Below the pieces are notes generated by a model. It was not told where the DNA came from. It searched no databases and worked only from the letters and a program-made list of their open reading frames with translations. A stretch of DNA of 64,000 bases, from contig CP051142.1 of the NCBI GenBank assembly GCA_001592805.2, forward strand, positions 3,224,001-3,288,000, read 5' to 3'. Shown here in pieces: positions 1-11,112 of the stretch (within the stretch, counting starts at the first letter, position 1; every line of letters begins with the position of its first letter). Made by a program: the position numbers and the translations under genes. This DNA comes from Peltaster fructicola. Taxonomy: Eukaryota; Ascomycota; Dothideomycetes.

Positions 1-1953
1 AATTTGAGACTCCTGTACCGTACTTCGCCCGTGGTAGCCTTGGGTCAGGCAGTCCAAGGAAGCTACCAGACATACTAGCAAACGATGTTCCGGTCAGTGT
101 CGCCTTCTTGTTATCGAGAATCTCTTTCACATCCCCAGTCTTCACTGCGACCGCTTCCTTGTCAGGTCGTGTTACGCCGAGTATGACCTGTCCATCTTGG
201 TTTATGAAGGCAGAATCTGCCTGCATGTACATCTTGTTGCCTCCTACCAGGTATGGGTCGATGGAGGCAGCCATGCTATCGGCCTCAGTCGATGCAGCGT
301 TATTCCTGGTCGTGTTGACACCAGTGCCCTTAGGATCGGACGCCACAAATCCTGCCACACCGAGCTTTGCATGGAAGTCGGTCCCTGTCACGGACGCTCT
401 TGCTTTCAGCACACGAGAGAGTACAGCTGATCTCTGCGCTTGTGGTCCATAAACAGGGTGGTTCTCCATGTGGACTGAGGCTCGAAGGTAGCCAAGTCCA
501 GCTCCTGGATGTGTCGACAGCGGGACTTCTTTGTCAGATGGCGATGACTCCATGAAGCCATGCTGAAGCAGCGACTCCTGGAAGTTCGTCGTGCGCGATA
601 AACTGGCAGCTCTGTCGAGTCGCGCTGCTCGAGCGGTGGTCTCGCCCATGCCGGGCAAGTCGAGAAAGCTGACAAGCAGACTGGCGAGCTCTGAATGCAT
701 CTTCTCGGCGCCGTGGGCATCTCGTAGCTCCTTCTGTAGCTCTTGTAGCTTCTGTGCGTCAGGATAATGGTCGGCAAGTTTCGCAGACTCCTCCCATTGC
801 TTCAGCGTTTGCTCACGCGCCAATTCTGTGGCAGCCGTGGAAGCCACACTCTCATTGAAAAGTCGTCTTGCATGCGATTCTAAGGTGTCGATGCTGGTGG
901 CATCCGGCCTCTCGCCAAACGTGCTGATCACGTCTTCATATGCGGCTGTTTTGATTCCGTTTGTCTGCTCCTTTGCATCCTCGTATTCACTGTTGAGGAC
1001 CTCAATTCGGTCATCTCTATCCCGTGCTTCCGCTGGTAGCTCTTCCTCGGCCTGCCTCATCTTCTGCTGTGCAAAGTCCATGATCGCAGTACTACGACGG
1101 TCAGCCTCTCTGAGATGTTCTACAGCACCAGCCTGGGCCGTCTGGAGTTCCAGCTGTGCTCGGCACTGTTCTGCTCTTTCTCTGGCCGCTTCCATGACCG
1201 TACGCTGTCGCTCATGGAAGGCGCTGGAGTCCGCCTCGGTGCCTCGAGTGGCTTGCAATTCGCTCTCTGCCTCCCGGATGATGCAGTCTGCTCGTATGTT
1301 GAGCGGTTGTAGGTCGGCGGGCCCAAAGAAGCCAGTCTTGTCGATAGACTCCTTCTTGGCAGTGTCGAAAGACCTTTGCGCGAAGTATTCTCGAAGGTAT
1401 TCCAGCCATTCTGGTCGTTGAGCTTCAACCTCCTTGAGGTAGCGATCTAATTCTTTCGCTCCCATCTCCAGTAGATATGGACCATTCGTTCTCCATCGAC
1501 GACCAGCCTTAGACCGATCGGTGTTATCTAAGGCATCTTCATAGACACTAGGATTTTTCTTTGCGTTGTACGAACTCTGCTTGAAGCTTCGTGTCACCAG
1601 TGGAATGCTCAGCTCTTGAAATTTCTCCAGTGTGACAGTATGGTCGCCAGCCGATGCGAAATCTGTGACATGGTCGTTCGTGTCCTGCGCGAGGATGCGA
1701 AGGGCGTGGTCGATTTCGTGGTAGTTCGAATTGGCAGATGTCGTTTAAGACCCCATTCACCTATCGCACGAGACGAGTGTGGGCTAGTGATGGCCTGATG
1801 TGTTGGATAGGGAGTGGTGGCAGTGTCCGAGTCGCGTTTCGAGCCAGATGCTTGTGTATCAGCTCGTACAGCAGAGGGAAGTGGTTTTGGAATTGAGAAG
1901 AGTCGTGAGTTCTGGAACAGCCTTGCTGTGGGCGACGAGCATGCCTTTGACAT
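1..1953 (-). CDS. MRP51: Mitochondrial small-subunit ribosomal protein Mrp51 (bS1m), 3' partial, one frame disruption
   Basis: Component of the mitochondrial ribosome small subunit. The N terminus (ATG at 1953) carries family landmarks: an SDTATTPYPTHQAIT block, then GEWGLKRHLPIRTTTKSTTP, then DTNDHVTDFASAGDHTVTLE, RRWRTNGPYL and, further on, HPGAGLGYLR and AKLGVAGFVA. These match my memory of filamentous-fungal Mrp51. The middle (about residues 200-350) is Glu/Gln/Arg-rich and probably coiled-coil. The gene runs off the left edge, so the stop is not seen. The first 83 or so codons and the rest lie in different frames: the switch falls in a C run (three C on the minus strand at 1702-1704, where four would keep the frame). 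No intron fits there. Identity is confident; the intact status is not. Upstream 1954-3263 separates it divergently from the bZIP gene. Confidence 0.85.
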
Positions 1954-3263
1954 GGCCCTTTGATGGCACGGTGCCAATGTGGTGCTGTGGAAGGCCTATG
2001 TTCAATCACACTGTTGCAGCTTTATCGGCAACTTTTGAGGTACATTGTACATGTATGTAGGAGCGGGAAAGCCAAGACCATGATGCCCGCAATTCAGACT
2101 AAACCAATTGAGAGACAGCGCAGCTCTACAACTGCATGCATTGTTGTTGTTGTAGCATCATCTGGACAAGCCGTCACAGCACAGTCTCGATGCGGCTTCG
2201 TACTGCTGCAGTGATGCCATGTCTACGGCAGTAGCTTACTGATGCTGGACCGTTGTGCAGCTACATCAGATAGTTCTGTCGTGCGACAGAGTGCGCTGTG
2301 AGTTTCAGCAGCCAGCTTGAGTCAGCTGGAGCATCTAAAGCACGAGTTTATGTATAGGCGTACTCCTGTGTGTATGTGCAAGTGATATTTGCGTGCTATG
2401 TGGGTGCGTTGTACCACGCTGCTCTGATCAATTCGATGGCATGACATCCTGTCAACCTGAATAACACAGATTAGTCATGATCCATAAATCGAGCTAAAAC
2501 GCAGGATGAATCCTTGGTGTATCTTGTCTGCCCCTCAGCACGCTGCAGCAGAGCAACACCTCAAGTATATTCCCCGAAGCCAATGGTACATCTCGTGCAG
2601 AGCTCCGACCCAGGATCGTCAGGCGCATGTCCGAGTCTCGAGCTGTACAGTGGTAGTATCCAACGTGAACCTTGTTGAAAGCTACGGGGATCTGCAGCAG
2701 CTGGTGGGCGATCACGTCTGCGTCGACCTTCGGCGACCGACGGACGGTGCACTGCGTCCCTTCGCATCAAGCAGTCATGTTGATTACCAGCAGTGCAACC
2801 TGGTGCAGGCGTTGTCGGTGACCGCCTCCGCTCTCAATAAGCATCTGGAGCGTCACCCTTGAGGATCAGGTATCATTGAGCATGGTATCGATCATCGTCA
2901 TCGTTATTGAAGCGGCAACCAGCTGCATTAATTACGCTGACTTCTCTCGGCTCATGCAGGACGAGCCAACCTCTACTCTCCTTTGATCTCATACCATTGT
3001 GCAGTTGAATGACTAAGACGGCTAGTCATACATGCTGCACGTCAATCTTACAGGACCAAAGTCGCTGGTGCAGAGGGAAGCCGCAGGTCGGCCAAGCTGT
3101 CCACGTTGTGGCGTTGCCTATCTTTTGAGTTGTTCTTTTGTTTGCGAACCCGCGAGTTATCATCTTTCTGAAACATCGTCGGCCTCTGCAGCAGCTCATA
3201 GCAGCATTGCTCGTGTAGGGGTATTGCCACTTGACAAGCCTCTTGTACTATTTCTCTCCAGCG
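1954..3263. other. Divergent intergenic region, no supported gene
   Basis: This 1.3 kb stretch lies between the starts of MRP51 (minus) and the bZIP gene (plus). Small open frames occur on both strands (for example 2506-2862 plus and 2494-2715 minus), but none has a recognisable domain or convincing splice context. A short run of TTG repeats sits near 2140-2154. It presumably holds both promoters and 5' leaders. Confidence 0.5.
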
Positions 3264-4089
3264 ATGAAAAGTGGCAGTATGGAATTCGATACACCGTACG
3301 GCATGGCAATATCGAGAACACAGTCGATTGCAGAGGCACCATTCGATGTTGGTGAATTCCTGACCGAGAGCACTTCACCTGACAGCATAGACGTGAGTGA
3401 CAACTCGTTCTCCTCGATGCCTCTGACGGAGCTCCAGTATCCATTGTATTCGGTCGACGGCAACAATCACTTCTCCCTGCCTATGACCGAAGACTGCTCG
3501 TCTTCGCGATATCAAGCTTCAGAGAGCTTAGAGGGGTCTGATTGTCAACCTCGCATTGTTTCTAACAGTCAGGAGCATCTCTGTCAAGCTAGCTCCATGC
3601 TCCTGAATGGCGGACTGGAGAGCACATCTGCAGAACCGAAGAAGGCGCGGAGACAAGCCCAGAACCGAGCTGCGTAGGTAGATTGCTGCATATGTCTGAA
3701 TTGTGCTAACTTCTGCCAGACAAAGAGCCTTTCGTGAAAGAAAGGAGAAGTACATCCAGCAACTGGAGGAACAAGTGCTCGACATGCGCAAAGAGATCAC
3801 GACCTTGAGCCAGGATCGAAGACGATTCGAAAGTCTGCTGAAGATCGCGCGAGCAGAGATCAAGACGTTAAAGTCACTACCACAGCAGTTGACTTCGCAC
3901 CTTAGAACAGACATCGATCGTGATCATCTGGAGTGCAAAGTGCATGGACTTGGTGCACGTCGCACGGTAGTGCTAACAATCGATCTTGGCGTTGGTGGTG
4001 TCAAGGCGTGCACGCAGAGTGAACGAAAAGGTGTCTGTGACGTTGAGGCTGACAACGCTGCTCTGGAAAGCATGAGCGAAGACGGATAA
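3264..4089 (+). CDS. Yap/AP-1-like bZIP transcription factor
   Basis: Two exons, 3264-3673 and 3720-4089, with a 46 bp intron (GTAGGT donor, GCTAAC branch-like site, CAG acceptor). Joining them restores the fungal AP-1 signature QNRAAQRAFRERKEKY followed by a leucine-zipper-like coiled coil (QQLEEQVLDMRKEITTL...). The predicted protein is 259 residues, with an acidic, Ser-rich N terminus typical of an activation region and a short C-terminal tail. The basic region places it with Yap-type factors that bind TTAC-rich sites and often control stress or nutrient responses; the target is not inferable. The start is the first ATG of the open frame. It converges on the next gene with only 13 bp between stop codons. 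Confidence 0.88.
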
Positions 4090-4102
4090 CGGTACTGTGG
4101 CA

Positions 4103-5722
4103 TCAACGCCAACCTTGACTAGAGGCTCGACTGTCTTCGTTAGTCAAGTTCTCAAACTCCATTTCCCATGCATCGACCTCTGCGAACTTCTTTCGAGCCG
4201 CCTCAAGCTCATTACTCTTGGCTGTTTCTTTCGTAGTAGTCAAGTCGTTGTTGGAGTGCTGCGGTTCAGAATCCTCTGGTACAGTCGCTTTTTTCCGAGC
4301 ATATGTCCTGGCTTGCTTTTGCTTCATAACGTTGGGCGATTTCTGTTGTAGTGGGCGACCAGTCGCCCGCGACGTCTTCGCTATTGTCGACTTATCTGCC
4401 TGTCGCTTGGACTGCACGAACTCTGATACATCGTTGCCAGTGTCTGAAGAGTCCTCTACAGGCAGAACGTTCTCGTCATATCTGGAACTGAGATTGAATG
4501 CCGGCAAAGGATAGCTGTCTACGACTTGTCTTCGTCGTCTGGGCAGCAGGCTCTGGAGTTTGGCTGTTGACATGGGCGCCTTTCTTGTTCCAGCACGCGT
4601 CTTCATCAGAGGAGGCGGCGTTAGCTGGGTCAGAGGTGGTCCGTATATGCTGGAATGAGAAAGGTCTTCGTATCCGCTTGGATACTCTAATGGAGAGGTC
4701 GCAGACATCGGCGCATCGGGCAAGGCGTTCTCGTTCTCGTCGTACTCGATACCTGGCTGCGGCGTCGAGCTGACACGTTCCGCAGGAGATGCTTGCGCCT
4801 CTGTCTCGTCTTGCTGTAGCGACTTTCCGTCCTCGTCATCACTCTGCGAAACGAGCTTCCGATGTTTGAGTAGGATGTCATTGTCAACTTCCTCGAGTGA
4901 CGGTCCGCTGGTCCTCTTCCTTTTCGTCGGGCCGTGTGTAACCTCCGAATCTCTGCTTGAGCTGTATACACCGCGAAGACCCATAGCATCTATCCCCGAG
5001 CTGTACATTGGAGTTCCTGCTGCATCAGGGAGGAAATCGTCACCAAGTTCGAAGGAGTCGTCGGAATCGTCTAGTGCGAGATTGTCGCCGGCACCTGACA
5101 AGGATGACCGCGCACTTGCGAGCCTCTGCTTGACCATATTCAACATGCTAAGTTGTCGCGGCCGTCGCCTGAAGTTCTTCAATGCCAAAATGCTATGCTC
5201 GAGAGCCGAAGGCGTCGCTGCTGGGACATTGCTGGAATGATATATTGATTCTGCGACACGCTGGGAGGTATTTTGCTGTACTTCCTCGTCGAGCTCACCG
5301 CTGTGGTTGTCATCCATTCGCGAATGTACTGCGCTGCTCATTCGCGACGAAGCCCGTCGTGTGCTCCTTGGAGCAATTTCTAATGCCTCCTCTTTACTTG
5401 TGTGTACAGTTTCCGGCAAGACCGCATTGTCCTTCTTCCTCGTTGTACGGACAGGCTTTCGAGTGAGCCTGGGAGGACGGTGGGCCCTTTTTGCTGGTGC
5501 TATCTTCCGTGTACTTGCAGACGTTCTGTCAGTCGTTGATCTGCGTGGATTGCGCTCATTCGAACTAATTGGATCCATTGCTGTCGATTTTGCGCCTTTC
5601 AGCACTTGCGGTACGTCTAGTAGTGTCTTCTGTGTGTTTGTCTTGTCCTGGAGTGCGATTGATCTCCTCGCTCTCTTTACGCTCGCTGCAACCATCGTGG
5701 TGCGTTCACGTGTGCGAGGCAT
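4103..5722 (-). CDS. Hypothetical basic, low-complexity nuclear-type protein (539 aa)
   Basis: Single-exon frame from an ATG at 5722 to a stop at 4103. The protein is rich in Arg, Lys, Ser and Thr with acidic patches (DDSDDSFELGDDFLPDA). Short blocks look conserved-like: FRRRPRQLSMLNMVKQR near residue 185, and SLLPRRRR near 390. The C terminus is predicted helical and charged (ARKKFAEVDAWEMEFENL). Several basic stretches could be nuclear localisation signals. I do not recognise a catalytic or named domain; the composition suggests a chromatin- or kinetochore-associated protein, but that is only a guess. Antisense frames in this region are shadows. Confidence 0.75.
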   Translation of the reverse strand: MPRTRERTTMVAASVKRARRSIALQDKTNTQKTLLDVPQVLKGAKSTAMDPISSNERNPRRSTTDRTSASTRKIAPAKRAHRPPRLTRKPVRTTRKKDNAVLPETVHTSKEEALEIAPRSTRRASSRMSSAVHSRMDDNHSGELDEEVQQNTSQRVAESIYHSSNVPAATPSALEHSILALKNFRRRPRQLSMLNMVKQRLASARSSLSGAGDNLALDDSDDSFELGDDFLPDAAGTPMYSSGIDAMGLRGVYSSSRDSEVTHGPTKRKRTSGPSLEEVDNDILLKHRKLVSQSDDEDGKSLQQDETEAQASPAERVSSTPQPGIEYDENENALPDAPMSATSPLEYPSGYEDLSHSSIYGPPLTQLTPPPLMKTRAGTRKAPMSTAKLQSLLPRRRRQVVDSYPLPAFNLSSRYDENVLPVEDSSDTGNDVSEFVQSKRQADKSTIAKTSRATGRPLQQKSPNVMKQKQARTYARKKATVPEDSEPQHSNNDLTTTKETAKSNELEAARKKFAEVDAWEMEFENLTNEDSRASSQGWR

Positions 5723-6143
5723 AGTCGTCTAAGTGCGCGCGGAACGCGATTGAATGGTAAGGGGAGGAGTCGTTGATGACCTCATGATCGAGGACAACGC
5801 GCTGGTGGACGCGTTGTGTACATCTACCTTTACAACGGGTGGTCTGTGCATCACCACCTCGCTTCCTTCTTCTTCGCCAAACACAAATGACGCTTCGAAG
5901 CTGGACATGTCGAATACATTGCAAAGGGCCCAAGGTCCTAGCCAAAATGCTTCCAGTCCAGAGCTACGGTCCAGCGACTGAATGGTCTTGCAGTACGCCG
6001 CGAGTGCGCTACGACACTTCATATACATGGTAGAAATATTATCTTGTCAGAAAGCTTGCTAGCGTGACTGCCTGAGGCATTCTAACTGCTGTGTCCTTGT
6101 ATGTCAAGATAGACTGTACCACTCCAGAGACAGCATTGTATCT
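5723..6143. other. Divergent promoter region, nothing further resolved
   Basis: About 420 bp lie between the start of the basic-protein gene (minus) and that of the aminopeptidase gene (plus). Small open frames are present without supporting features. Confidence 0.45.
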
Positions 6144-8301
6144 ATGAGATTGATATCGTACATCAGCCGACAAAGAGTGAAGCTTCCAGTCGCGAATATG
6201 ACCATTCGACCACGAGTTGCGGCGCAGTCGCTCTCAACCAACAGAGATCCGAACACACTTGCGAACTACAATGCATGGCGAACAAGACACACAGAAGCAA
6301 ACTTCGAGATTGATTTTGGGCATAAATGCCTGAAGGGCAGTGTCACGCTGACTCTGGAGGCACTTGCTGGCGAGAAGCAATTGATCTTAGACACAAGGTG
6401 AATGGTTCTGAACACTGCCCTCAGCAATGAATTGTTGACAACGAGAAAGTTACCTGCAAATCAACGATGTGAAGATCGCAGGCAGTCAGGCGAAGTGGTC
6501 GCTCAGTAGCAGCAGGGTGGAACCATATGGCTCACCTTTGACGATTGAGCTCTCCGATTCACCAAGTGCAGGCACTACACTGGATGTCACGATCGACGTT
6601 GAAACGACCAAGGAATGTACCGCTCTTCAATGGATGACACCAGCACAGACGTCCAATAAGAAGCACCCGTACATGTTCTCTCAATGCCAGGCTATTCATG
6701 CTCGCTCGCTGCTACCATGCCAAGACACACCTGATGTCAAAGCGACATATTCCTTCAATATACGATCTTCACTGCCAGTCGTTGCATCAGGACTGTCGAC
6801 TGGTGCCAAAGACTTCAGACAAGGCAAGGATGGACAGCCTGGCACACTGCTGTACACCTTCTATCAACCAATACCAATGCCATCGTATCTCTTCGCCATC
6901 GCAAGTGGTGATCTTGCCTCAGCATCGATTGGACCTAGATCGAGCGTCCTCACTGGACCTGATGAGCTTACAGCCTGTCAGTGGGAATTCGAAGCAGATA
7001 CAGAGAAGTTCATTCAGATTGCAGAGCAGATCGTGTATCCCTACGCCTGGACTTCATACAACGTGCTGGTACTTCCGCCGAGCTTCCCATACGGCGGAAT
7101 GGTAAGCATCTACAGAGCCTCGTCAATGATAGAGCATGATAAGGTTGCTGACTATTCTATAGGAGAATCCTCAAAACACCTTTGCCACACCTACGTTGAT
7201 CTCTGGTGATAGACAGAATGTCGATGTCATTGCGCATGAGCTTGCTCACAGCTGGTCCGGCAACCTGGTGAGCTGTGCTAGCTGGGAACACTTCTGGCTC
7301 AACGAGGGTGGACAACCTACCTCGAACGACGTATTCAAGCTGCCGTGCACGGTAGTGAGGCATACTTCGGATTCGAGGCGGTCATCGGATGGAAGGTGAG
7401 CTTTGTGTAGAGACACCATGCAGTGGCTGACCTCTATGATGCAGGCTCTATCGGACAGCATCGCCCAGTTTGGCCAAGATCATGAATTCACCAAACTGAT
7501 CCCTGACCTCAAAGGTAAGGATCCAGACGACGCTTTCTCTTCCGTGCCGTACGAGAAGGGCTTCGCTTTCCTCTATTACCTCGACAATCTCGTGGGCCGG
7601 GAACGATGGGACAAATACATTCCTCATTACTTCACCACATTCAAGGAGAAGTCCTTGGACAGCTACGAGTTCAAGAGCAATCTTCTTGACTTCTTCCAGC
7701 ACGACCAGACAGCAAGCGACCGGCTGAAGGGTATAGATTGGGACACCTGGTTCTACAAGGCAGGCTGTGAGTTATGTTGCAACGTTGAAGGCAAGGAGAC
7801 TGATCCCTCACAGTTCCAACCAAGCCAGACTTCGACACCACGCTCGTGGACGCATGCTTGAAACTCGCGGAGAAGTGGAAGTTCTTGAACGATGGTCAAA
7901 GTGAGTTTGTCCCACAGCCTGACGACATCAAAGACTTTGCAGCTCAGCAGAGCTATGTGTTCCTCGAAGCAGTTCAACAGTTCGACAGGCCACTATCGCC
8001 TAAGCTTGTCGAGCAGATGGGCAATGCATATGGTTATGCAAAGTCGCAGAACGTCGAGCTTTCCAGTCGTTACTATGTGGTTGCTCTCAAGGCACGAGCT
8101 AAAGACTACTACCACGCCGCTGTACAGCTCGCAGGCAATGTCGGTAGAATGAAGTTCGTGCGGCCACTATTCCGGGAGTTGTTGCGCTGTGATGCAGCCT
8201 TGGTAAAGAGCACATTTGAGAAGAGGAAGGACTTCTACCATCCCATCTGTCGTGCTATGATCGCGAAGATGATTCAAGATCATGAGAAAGGAGGACATTA
8301 G
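6144..8301 (+). CDS. LAP2: Leukotriene A4 hydrolase-type M1 zinc aminopeptidase, one frame disruption
   Basis: M1 metallopeptidase of the LTA4H/Lap2 type, which trims N-terminal residues from peptides and in this family may also hydrolyse epoxides. Five exons: 6144-6397, 6450-7101, 7163-7395, 7445-7766, 7814-8301; introns are 47-61 bp. Visible signatures are FPYGGMENP, the zinc motif HELAHSW (about residues 327-333) and the third ligand in WLNEG (Glu about 350), then a helical C-terminal domain ending ...QDHEKGGH. Immediately after NEG the frame changes: the sequence has GAGGGTGG where GAGGGTTGG would give the expected [11 protein letters not shown]. With one T restored the product would be about 649 residues, the usual family length. 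As written the reading frame is broken at 7307-7309. The start could also be the internal ATG at 6198. Confidence 0.9.
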
Positions 8302-8342
8302 CATATGCGATAGCACATTATCATGATCGATCATCCCAACGA

Positions 8343-8350
8343 TATATAAG
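8343..8350 (+). promoter_or_regulatory. TATA-like element upstream of TIF35
   Basis: The sequence TATATAAG lies about 150 bp before the TIF35 start and 40 bp after the aminopeptidase stop. The position suits a core promoter element; this is inference from motif and spacing. Confidence 0.35.
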
Positions 8351-8496
8351 CCGAGCCACACGATGTGGCTCATATCGATAAGCGGGTCCTTTCTGGTGCG
8401 GGAGTCTTGGCGTTTGACTTTAATCATCGACACAGCACATCGCCGCTCATCTTGCGACCGTGATTTATTCGAGCAGCCAACACAGCACCACACATC

Positions 8497-9418
8497 ATGG
8501 CCGCGAACGTACAGAATGCGCCAGGGCGCACCGACTGGGCGGAGGACGACGAGCCAGATCTTGCCGCAGCCATTCCACCACCACAGATCACGAAGAACAA
8601 AGACGGCACCGAGACCGTAGTGACGATATTTTTCAACGAGGAAGGCAAAAAGGTCAGGAGAACACAGCGCATCCGCAAGACGGTGGTTAAGAAGCGAGAA
8701 AACCCTCGAGTCGCAGAGCGCAGACAATGGGAGAAGATTGGCCAGGAAGCAGGCAAGCCACCAGGTCCTCGACCAGACACCACAACACTGGGCGAGAACA
8801 TCATGTTCCGACCTGTGATCGGCTTCAAAAGCGGCCAGCAACAGGAGAAGGCACCTGAGGAGGACAAGAAGGCTGAGGCCTTGAAGAAGATGCAGATCAA
8901 ATGTCGTATCTGTCAAGGTGATCACTTCACCACAAAGTGTCCTTTCAGAGATACTATGGCTCCAGAGGGCGAGACCACAGCAGGGCCAGAGGACGACGCC
9001 GGTGGCGCGCAAGATGGTGGTCTTGGTCAAGGCGGTTCAAGCTATGTGCCACCACATCTCCGAAAGGGTGGTGCAGGCACAACAGGCGAGAGAATGGGAG
9101 GCAAATTCGAGCGTGACGATCTTGCGACACTCAGAGTGACGAACGTGAGTATACGTCTTGTGGCATAGAGGAGCATTACTGACACCGTCATAGGTCTCCG
9201 AATTTGCAGAGGAGAACGATCTTCGCGATATGTTTGAGCGTTACGGAAGAGTTACAAGAGTGTTCCTTGCCAAGGACCGCGACACAGGCAGAGCGAAGGG
9301 CTTCGCCTTTGTGTCGTACGCAGATCGCTCGGATGCTGCGAGGGCTTGCGAGAAGATGGACGGTTTCGGTTATGGTCATCTGATCTTGCGAGTCGAGTTC
9401 GCCAAGAAGAACACTTGA
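8497..9418 (+). CDS. TIF35: Translation initiation factor eIF3 subunit G
   Basis: eIF3g binds mRNA and 40S subunits and supports scanning and re-initiation. Two exons, 8497-9144 and 9194-9418, with a 49 bp intron, give 290 residues. The N-terminal eIF3g domain ([18 protein letters not shown]) is followed by a zinc-knuckle-like [15 protein letters not shown] and a C-terminal RRM. The RRM has RNP2-like LRVTNVSEF and RNP1-like KGFAFVSY. The intron falls inside RNP2 (after LRVTN). Length and architecture are normal. A 288-codon open frame on the opposite strand (8167-9030) is a shadow. It is convergent with the AFG1-like gene, with 38 bp between stops. Confidence 0.95.
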
Positions 9419-9456
9419 TCGGAAGGATTTGGAATTTGTTATGAGCATGACAAGAA

Positions 9457-11112
9457 TTATGCAGAGCCGTATGAATCTTCACGCCAGCGACTTCTGGTCT
9501 TCGACCAGTCATCAGCATCTTTCTTGCCACCCGCACTCTCCATGCCTAGGCCTCGTTCGACCCAGTCTTTACTGCCCATCTCGCTGAGACGAGACAGTGC
9601 TCGTGCAAAAGCGAAAGCCTCCTCGTCCCCGGAGAAGAAATTGCTTTTCTTTAGCATGTCCATGTTCAAGCCTAGGTCGTCCATCAGACTGCGCATAGCA
9701 CTGTCGAGACCTGCTCCTTCGTGCTGTACCTCCTGCGCCGTGCTGTGTCCGTCCTTGGCGGCTGTGTCGAGAGCCTTTCCCACTTCGTCTCGGCTCATGA
9801 AGAGCTGTGACAACGGCACGGCTGTTGTCAGCACAAGCTTGGACTGACCTTCGTAGACAGCGTCGATGAAGGTGATGAATCGCCTGGCAAAGTCTCTTGA
9901 GCGGTAGTTCATGCCAGGGACATCTGTGACAATGAACGCATCGTAGGACTTGACAAGTTCGATGTAATCTGCGGCTCCGGTCGCTTTTCCGATGAGCTCC
10001 TGAAAGGTGAAGCGACATGCGCGGCCACTAGCACGAGGCACATCAATCGGTCGGCCCCAGACCATGTGCGAAGCCTTGTGAGGAGGATCGTGTTCAAAGT
10101 CACCAAGGAAGCGGAACCAATGTTGAGCATGTCGTTCAGCTGCCGGATCCAAGGGACTGTGATACACGCCTGATGGCGGTCGTGGGATCTTCCGGTAGTC
10201 AGTAGTAGAGTCGAGATTGAGCACTCGAAGCCGTTCTTGCAGCAGGTTGATGCAAGGTACGAACGATTCTCGCTGGATGCCGTTCTTGTAGAGCTCTGAA
10301 GGATGTCTGTTACTCGTGGTGACCAGCACTGTCCCGTGAGCCATCAAGCTCTCTATCAGTCGTCGTAAAATCATGGCATCTGCAACATCGGTGCACTGAA
10401 ATTCGTCGAAACAAAGCACGGTTCCTTGCTCGGCAATGTTGGCGGCCACGAATGGTATCGCATCGAATTCGTTGCCATATTGCATCTTCATCTTGTGCAA
10501 CTCTTTATGAACCTCTTGCATGAAGTTATGGAAGTGTATGCGGGTCTTTGAATGTATGCTGGTCGGCAGGGTATCGTAAAACAAGTCCATCAACATCGTC
10601 TTTCCACTTCCGACATCGCCGTACATGTACAGGCCCTTGGGCAGTTCGTTGGTAGGCTCCATCCTCAACTTTTTCCGCTCTTCTCCTCCGCCAAATAGAC
10701 TGCTCAAAAAGCTCTTCTTATGTGGCACCAGCGACTCGATTGTCGGGTGTATGACCTTCGGCGGCTTGTATGATTTCAACCTGTCGTGCAGATCTTGTAG
10801 CGATTGGATGAGGCCTCGTTGGTGCTCGTCGTCTCGTAGTCGGCCAGACTGTACTCGAGCATCGTACTCAGCGATTGGGCCATGGTCTGCGGTTGATGTC
10901 GTAGTGGCATAGTGTCGTGTCGTGGGCGAAGGATTGGGCCTGTTTGAATTTGTTCGAGGCCGACTGTGTCGTCGACTCTTGACAAGGCTATGATTGCTGC
11001 GCTGAGCCATACAGCTAGCACATATCGTCGACCATTGTCTGTGTGTCGTAGTACCGCTGCGCGAAACCCTGGCGAGAGTTTGCAGAGCTTGATGTGCTCT
11101 CGGCCTAGCCAT
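9457..11112 (-). CDS. AFG1: AFG1-like mitochondrial AAA+ ATPase
   Basis: Member of the AFG1/LACE1 family, linked to turnover of mitochondrially encoded respiratory subunits in the inner membrane or matrix. The single-exon product is 551 residues from the ATG at 11112 (an upstream TTG extension is not a plausible start). The N-terminal 75 residues are Arg/Ser-rich, as in a mitochondrial presequence. Walker A is GDVGSGKT (about 165-172) and Walker B LCFDEFQC (about 233-240). Further family blocks are TSNRHPSELY and VPGMNYRSRDFARRFITFID. Length agrees with fungal homologues and no anomaly is visible. Confidence 0.95.
   Translation of the reverse strand: MARPRAHQALQTLARVSRSGTTTHRQWSTICASCMAQRSNHSLVKSRRHSRPRTNSNRPNPSPTTRHYATTTSTADHGPIAEYDARVQSGRLRDDEHQRGLIQSLQDLHDRLKSYKPPKVIHPTIESLVPHKKSFLSSLFGGGEERKKLRMEPTNELPKGLYMYGDVGSGKTMLMDLFYDTLPTSIHSKTRIHFHNFMQEVHKELHKMKMQYGNEFDAIPFVAANIAEQGTVLCFDEFQCTDVADAMILRRLIESLMAHGTVLVTTSNRHPSELYKNGIQRESFVPCINLLQERLRVLNLDSTTDYRKIPRPPSGVYHSPLDPAAERHAQHWFRFLGDFEHDPPHKASHMVWGRPIDVPRASGRACRFTFQELIGKATGAADYIELVKSYDAFIVTDVPGMNYRSRDFARRFITFIDAVYEGQSKLVLTTAVPLSQLFMSRDEVGKALDTAAKDGHSTAQEVQHEGAGLDSAMRSLMDDLGLNMDMLKKSNFFSGDEEAFAFARALSRLSEMGSKDWVERGLGMESAGGKKDADDWSKTRSRWREDSYGSA

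Noticed and set aside
828-1421. Ser-rich plus-strand open frame
   Set aside because: It is the antisense shadow of the MRP51 coding sequence.
7260-7310. Intron explanation for the aminopeptidase frame change (GTGAGC near 7268)
   Set aside because: That stretch encodes the conserved WEHFWLNEG block, so it must be exon; no intron short enough fits the break.
8167-9030. Long minus-strand open frame (288 codons) opposite TIF35
   Set aside because: It mirrors the conserved eIF3g frame, has Leu/Cys-rich shadow composition and no domain.
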